This document shows, piece by piece, positions 21,518 through 25,902 of a DNA stretch of 25,902 bases (its first letter is position 1; every line of letters starts with the position of its first letter). Source of the DNA: JBFMAI01 sp964462635 (lineage in GTDB: Bacteria; Planctomycetota; Phycisphaerae; UBA1845; Fen-1342); NCBI GenBank assembly GCA_964462635.1, contig CAYWYJ010000044.1, forward strand, positions 1 through 25,902. Direction: 5' to 3'. Below the pieces are notes generated by a model that did not search any database, had not been told where the DNA came from, and saw only the letters and a program-made list of their open reading frames with translations. The translations under genes were made by a program, and so were the position numbers.

Positions 21518-24500
21518 ATGGCCGCAACGCGGTGCGCAGCGCGGATCAACGTCCGCGCCCTGATGATCTTGGTTGTCGTGGCGGCGGTCCTGGGCGGCGG
21601 CGCCGTCGGGGTCCGCCAATGGCGCAAGACCTGGCTGGCGAAGCAGGCCCACGCGGCCGCGCTGGTGGCCCTCCAGCAAAGCGACTGGCCCGCGGCGGCC
21701 CGCCACTTCCGCGCCTACCTGGAACGCTCGCCCGACGACGTCGACGCGCTGGCCCAGTACGCCCGGGCCCAGTTGAAGGTCCGCCCCTTGACGCCCGCGA
21801 ACATCGGGGCCGCCGTGGGGGCCTATCGACGTCTGCTGCGGCTGGATCCGGCGAATGACGTCGCGCACGACCGGCTCGCGTTGATCTACAGCGAGACGGG
21901 CAATTACGACGGGCTGGTCTATGTCGCCGAGCAGCGGCTGGCGCAGCGCCCCGCCGATCCGCGCGCCCGGCTGTGGAAGGCCCGAGCGCTGCGGGCGCAG
22001 AAACGTCCGGATGACGCCCGCGCCCTGCTGGAACCGCTGATCGCATCCCCGGCGACGGACGCCTCCGGCCGCGACGCCCTCGTCGAAGCCTGTGGTTTGC
22101 TGAGCGTCATCGCCACGACCCGCACCCCAACCGCCGGGCCGGCGGAATCCCTCCGCTGGCTGGATCAAGCCGTGCAAACCGACCCGGACTCCGCCAAGGC
22201 GCGGTTGTGGCGGGCGCGTTTCCTGCGAACGAATGCGGTGGCGCTGGGCGGCGACGCGGAGCAGCTTGACGCCGTGGCCCGCGCCGACCTCACGCACGCC
22301 GAGGCGCGGCCCGTCGCCGATCCGCGCGTCCACTTGGGGATGTGCGAGGAGTGGTTGGCCCGCGGCGACCTGGAGCGTGCGGCGGCCCAACTGGCCGCGA
22401 CGGAGGCGGTGCCTGCGGACGCGCTGGACAACTACTTCCTTGACCCGGCCGACTGGACCGCGGCGCGGTTCGTTCACGCGGCCGATTTGGCCCTCCGCCG
22501 CGGGACCGCCGCCGTGGACGCGGCCGTGGCCGACACGACACTCACCACGCTGACCGAACGCCGGCAGCGGCTGCGCGTTTTGCCGGCGGCGGTTGAGCTG
22601 TACGCGGCGGCGGGCCAGGTGGCGCGCGCGACGGCGTGCCTGGAAGAATACCGGGATGCGCTCACCGTTGCCGGTCGGGCGGCCGAAGCGGATGAGGGGC
22701 TCGGGCTCCTGGCGGCCGTCGTGGCCGCCGCCGAGCGCCAGCCTTACCGCGTGATCGAGGCCCTGGAGCCGCTACTCAGCCGCGAACTTCAGCAACCGCG
22801 GGCCTTGAAGGTCCTGGCCGAGGCGTATGAGGACGTGGGGCAGCCGCGCCGCGCCGTCGCGGCACTCGAACGCTACGTGCAGTCCGTCGCGGACCGTGCC
22901 GCGCTGCGCACGCTGGCCCGCCTGAACCTGGACTTGGGGCGTGCCCCCGCCGCGCTCACGGCGGCCCGACGGGCGGAAGCCCTGGCCGGCAACGATCCGA
23001 CCGCGGCACTGCTGCGCCTCGAAGCGGAGCTGCAAACGCTGGCGGTGACCCCGTCGTCCGCGGACTCCGACGCCGTGAGCGCGGAACTTGCCACGCTACG
23101 GGCTGCGTACCCGGACGACGTGCAGATCGCCATCTTGTCCGCCGCCGCCGCGTTGGCCCAGGGCCGGCCGGACGCGGCGGATGCGGAACTGCGCCGGGCC
23201 GCCGACGAGTGCCGCGACCCGCTGCTTGCCGTATTGCTGCACGCTCGTCTGGTGGCCGCAAGAAAACCGGACGCGGCTGAGGAAATGCTGCGCGACGCGT
23301 GTCGGCGCTGGCCCACGCGGGTAGAGCCGTGGTTGGCGCTGGCTGACCTCGCGGCGACCGCCGGTCGCGCGGACGAGGCGGAATCGGCCCTGGAATCCGG
23401 CGCGGCGTCCGTCCAGGATGCCGCCGGGCGACACGCGCTCGCGCTGCGCCGCGGATTGCTGGAGCTGCAAACGGGACCGCGCGAAACCGCGGTGAAGACG
23501 CTGCGCGCCCTGGCTGATGACCCGGAGACCGCGGGCCCGCTGCGCTGCCGCGTGTTATCGACGCTGCTCGACCTCCCCGAAATGGTCCAGGACGAGGCGA
23601 CGGCCTCGGCCCTGCTCAAGCAGTTGCGGGCCGTGGAAGGCGAGTCGCGCGGGCTGCTGTGGCGGCTGCACCAGGCGAGACTCGCCCTGGCCGGTCCCAA
23701 TCCCGTCGCTCAACGCGACCTGATTCGCGGCTACCTGGAATACTGCGTTCATGCGGACCCCGGCTGGGCGGACCCCGCGCTGTTGCTGGGCGAGTTGCGC
23801 GAGCAGGCGGGTGACTTCGCGGGGGCTGAGGCAGTCTACCGGCGGCTGCTGAATGAAAATCCATCCGCGGACGCCGCGGTCGGCCGGCTCGCGGCCGTCC
23901 TGGAGCGACAGGGGCGGGCTGCCGACGCGCTGGCGGTGCTCGACGAGTTTGCCCCCGTGTCATCGGCCGCGGTCGGACCGCGGGTGCGACTGGCGCTACG
24001 CATGGGCAAGACGGACGAAGCGGTCAACCTGCTTCAGGCCCGCCTGACCGACGCGCCGCAAGACGCCCGCGCCGCGATCGCGCTGGCCCGCCTGGTGTTC
24101 CGACAAACCGGGAATGCCGAGGAGGCGCTGAGCTACCTCGACCGCGCCGAGAAGACCGGCGGCGATCCCGTGTCGATCACCGCGACCCGGGCGGCGATCC
24201 TGCACGCGGTCGGACAGAGCGACGCGGCCCGCGCCCAGTTCGACGAACTGGTCGAACGCAGTCCGTCGTTCGCAACCTATCTGGCCCGGGCCCGCTTCCT
24301 GACCACCGCGGGTGATCCGCCCGCGGCCGAAGCGGACCTGCGACAGCTCACGCAATTCGGGGACCGCCCCGAGGCTTACCTGGTGCTGGGCGCGTTCTAT
24401 GCCGAGCGCGGTCGTCTCTCTGACGCCGCCTCCACGTGGGAGCGGGGCGTCGCGGCCTTCCCGGACCACGACGATCTGCGAGGTCGGCTCATCGAGACGC

Positions 24501-25902
24501 TCCTGTCACGCGACGCACCCGGTGACCGGGCGCGGGCGCGGGAACTGCTGGCCGTGATTGAGGGCCGCCAAACCGCGGACGCGGCCGTGCCGCTGCTCAA
24601 GGCCCGCTTGTTGTTACTCGAAGCCACGCCGGAATCGCAAGCGGCGGCGGAAGCCCTGCTTCAGCAGGCCATCGAGCGCCAGCCGACCGCGTTGCCGGCG
24701 TACGTATGGCTGGCGGAGTCGGCGGCGCGTCGCGGGGACCACGCCGCCGCCAAGTCCTGGGCCTTGCGCGGGCTGGCCGTCCATCCGGGCCGCCCCGAGC
24801 TCCTGCTGTTGCAGGCCCGGGCCGAGCTCGCCCTGGGCAACGCGACGTTGGCCCGCGAGTTGGTGCGCGTTGTGCTCAATCAGCGACCGACTGACCCGGA
24901 AGCCGCCGTCCTCCTGGCGGCGGTCGCCACACAGGACGCCGCGGCCCGCGAGGAAGCGTTCCAGGCCCTGGCGCGGGCGTCGGCCGACGATCCGACGCGC
25001 GAGCCGCTCCGGCTGGCCCACGCGCGCCTGTTGAGCGCGGCCGGCCGGACGCGCGACGCCGTCGCGCTCCTCGACGAGTTCCGCCAAACCCACGCGGAAG
25101 CCGCGGGAGCGGCGACGCTCGTCACATTGGCGGAGCTGCACGAGGCCGCCGGCGACCTCCAGGCCGCACGCGCCGCCGCCACGGAAGCCCGGGCGGCTGA
25201 TCCGGCCAACCCCGCGGTCCTGAAGACGCTGGCCACCGTCCTGGGGCGCCAGGGCGACTTCGCGGAACTGGCGCGCCTCGCGGATGAACTGCTCGCGGGC
25301 ACGCCCCCGCCGGCGGACGTGCTAGTCCACGTGGCCTCCGCGCTGGCCACGTCGCCCGGGCCGCAACCCCGGGCGGCAGCGACGCGGGCGCTTGAACTCG
25401 CGGTCCGGCAGGCGGCGGCGCCAATGGATGCACGTCTTGACGCAGCCAACCTCCTGTATCGCCTGGGCGCCGCGGACCCCGCCATTCGGGCCTACGAGAA
25501 ACTACTCGAGGACAGCCCCAACAGCCTCCGTGCTCTCAACGACCTCGCCTGGATCCTGGCCGAGCACCGCCAGGACTACGCCGGGGCCCTGGCTCATGCC
25601 GACCGCGGTCTGTCGCTGTCGCCGGACGACGCCAATTTGCTGGACACCCGCGGCGTGATCTTGGCGCACCTGCCGGGGCGGCTGGTGGACGCCCGCGCGG
25701 ACTTCCAGCGTGGCGCCGACCTGCTGGACCGCACGGCCCCCGGCAGTGCCGCGCACGCCCGCGCCCTCTGGCAACTCGGCCGCGTTTGTTTCGAGCTGGG
25801 CGACGTGACCGCGGCGCGCCAAGCGTTGCACGAAGCGCTGGAGATCGACGGCCGGCACAGCGTGTTCACGGCCGACGAGCGGCCGCAAGTCTCCCGGCTG
25901 CT
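21518..25902 (+). CDS. Very large membrane-anchored TPR protein (partial)
   Basis: Open reading frame of at least 1461 codons that runs off the right edge. The start at 21518 has GGAGG 7 nt upstream. A single membrane span lies at about residues 15-31 (LMILVVVAAVLGGGAVG), followed by RQWRK, so most of the protein should be periplasmic or extracytoplasmic. The rest is a long alpha-solenoid of degenerate tetratricopeptide repeats, for example YRRLLRLDPANDVAHDRLA near residue 107 and AHADRGLSLSPDDANLLDTR near 1359, with alternating Ala/Leu/Arg helices throughout. TPR proteins of the PrsT type accompany exosortase and EPS loci in other bacteria and reach about 900 aa; this one is much larger. A scaffold role for EPS assembly or export is inferred from context. 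Confidence 0.85.
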   Translation, partial: MAATRCAARINVRALMILVVVAAVLGGGAVGVRQWRKTWLAKQAHAAALVALQQSDWPAAARHFRAYLERSPDDVDALAQYARAQLKVRPLTPANIGAAVGAYRRLLRLDPANDVAHDRLALIYSETGNYDGLVYVAEQRLAQRPADPRARLWKARALRAQKRPDDARALLEPLIASPATDASGRDALVEACGLLSVIATTRTPTAGPAESLRWLDQAVQTDPDSAKARLWRARFLRTNAVALGGDAEQLDAVARADLTHAEARPVADPRVHLGMCEEWLARGDLERAAAQLAATEAVPADALDNYFLDPADWTAARFVHAADLALRRGTAAVDAAVADTTLTTLTERRQRLRVLPAAVELYAAAGQVARATACLEEYRDALTVAGRAAEADEGLGLLAAVVAAAERQPYRVIEALEPLLSRELQQPRALKVLAEAYEDVGQPRRAVAALERYVQSVADRAALRTLARLNLDLGRAPAALTAARRAEALAGNDPTAALLRLEAELQTLAVTPSSADSDAVSAELATLRAAYPDDVQIAILSAAAALAQGRPDAADAELRRAADECRDPLLAVLLHARLVAARKPDAAEEMLRDACRRWPTRVEPWLALADLAATAGRADEAESALESGAASVQDAAGRHALALRRGLLELQTGPRETAVKTLRALADDPETAGPLRCRVLSTLLDLPEMVQDEATASALLKQLRAVEGESRGLLWRLHQARLALAGPNPVAQRDLIRGYLEYCVHADPGWADPALLLGELREQAGDFAGAEAVYRRLLNENPSADAAVGRLAAVLERQGRAADALAVLDEFAPVSSAAVGPRVRLALRMGKTDEAVNLLQARLTDAPQDARAAIALARLVFRQTGNAEEALSYLDRAEKTGGDPVSITATRAAILHAVGQSDAARAQFDELVERSPSFATYLARARFLTTAGDPPAAEADLRQLTQFGDRPEAYLVLGAFYAERGRLSDAASTWERGVAAFPDHDDLRGRLIETLLSRDAPGDRARARELLAVIEGRQTADAAVPLLKARLLLLEATPESQAAAEALLQQAIERQPTALPAYVWLAESAARRGDHAAAKSWALRGLAVHPGRPELLLLQARAELALGNATLARELVRVVLNQRPTDPEAAVLLAAVATQDAAAREEAFQALARASADDPTREPLRLAHARLLSAAGRTRDAVALLDEFRQTHAEAAGAATLVTLAELHEAAGDLQAARAAATEARAADPANPAVLKTLATVLGRQGDFAELARLADELLAGTPPPADVLVHVASALATSPGPQPRAAATRALELAVRQAAAPMDARLDAANLLYRLGAADPAIRAYEKLLEDSPNSLRALNDLAWILAEHRQDYAGALAHADRGLSLSPDDANLLDTRGVILAHLPGRLVDARADFQRGADLLDRTAPGSAAHARALWQLGRVCFELGDVTAARQALHEALEIDGRHSVFTADERPQVSRL

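Noticed and set aside
21347..22477. A 376-codon - strand frame opposite the TPR gene
   Set aside because: It has no domain or ribosome-binding site and is antisense to a continuous TPR-coding frame of more than 1400 codons.

Overview
The window looks like part of a high-GC bacterial chromosome carrying an exopolysaccharide (EPS) locus next to an exosortase/protein-sorting locus. The GC-rich coding style, an exosortase with EpsI-like partner, C-terminal sorting tails of the P-x-P-G-A-A type, DUF4114-like surface protein, and many short palindromic repeats between and inside genes suggest Planctomycetota. This placement is inference; no rRNA or marker gene is present.

Region 1 (about 56-13515, all + strand) is a long, tightly packed EPS operon. 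In order it encodes two family-4 glycosyltransferases, a CapK/PaaK-like adenylate-forming enzyme, a two-domain oxidoreductase (dehydrogenase-like plus Gfo/Idh/MocA), two class I methyltransferases, an O-antigen-ligase/polymerase-like membrane protein, a PAPS sulfotransferase, a flippase-like membrane protein and a third family-4 glycosyltransferase. Most junctions are ATGA or GTGA overlaps. The two real gaps (6403-6681 and 8253-8356) are filled with palindromic repeats. Together the genes point to a Wzx/Wzy-type pathway making a modified, probably sulfated, polysaccharide; no priming transferase or export channel is in the window.

Region 2 (13509-16886, - strand) is one convergent gene for a large lipoprotein with Ig/PKD-like modules followed by a right-handed beta-helix. 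Its beta-helix keeps residues that match the calcium ligands and catalytic lysine of family 9 polysaccharide lyases, so it may cut or trim a uronate-containing polysaccharide. Its last 7 bases overlap the end of the EPS operon.

Region 3 (16887-21517, + strand) starts with a 444-bp divergent intergenic region holding a possible sigma-70 promoter and hairpins. It continues with an EpsI-like protein, an exosortase with its Cys/Arg/His set, a small secreted protein with a sorting tail, an unrecognised membrane protein whose N-terminus is partly written in repeat DNA, and a DUF4114-like protein with a second sorting tail.

Region 4 (21518 to the right edge) is an incomplete gene for a very large membrane-anchored TPR protein, recalling the PrsT-type TPR proteins that accompany exosortase/EPS loci.

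The most unusual feature is repeat biology. A 28-29 nt palindromic unit occurs three times, and in two independent comparisons it sits inside another repeat that exists elsewhere in the window without it. Repeat DNA also codes for the interdomain linker and C-terminal tail of the two-domain oxidoreductase and for part of a signal peptide.
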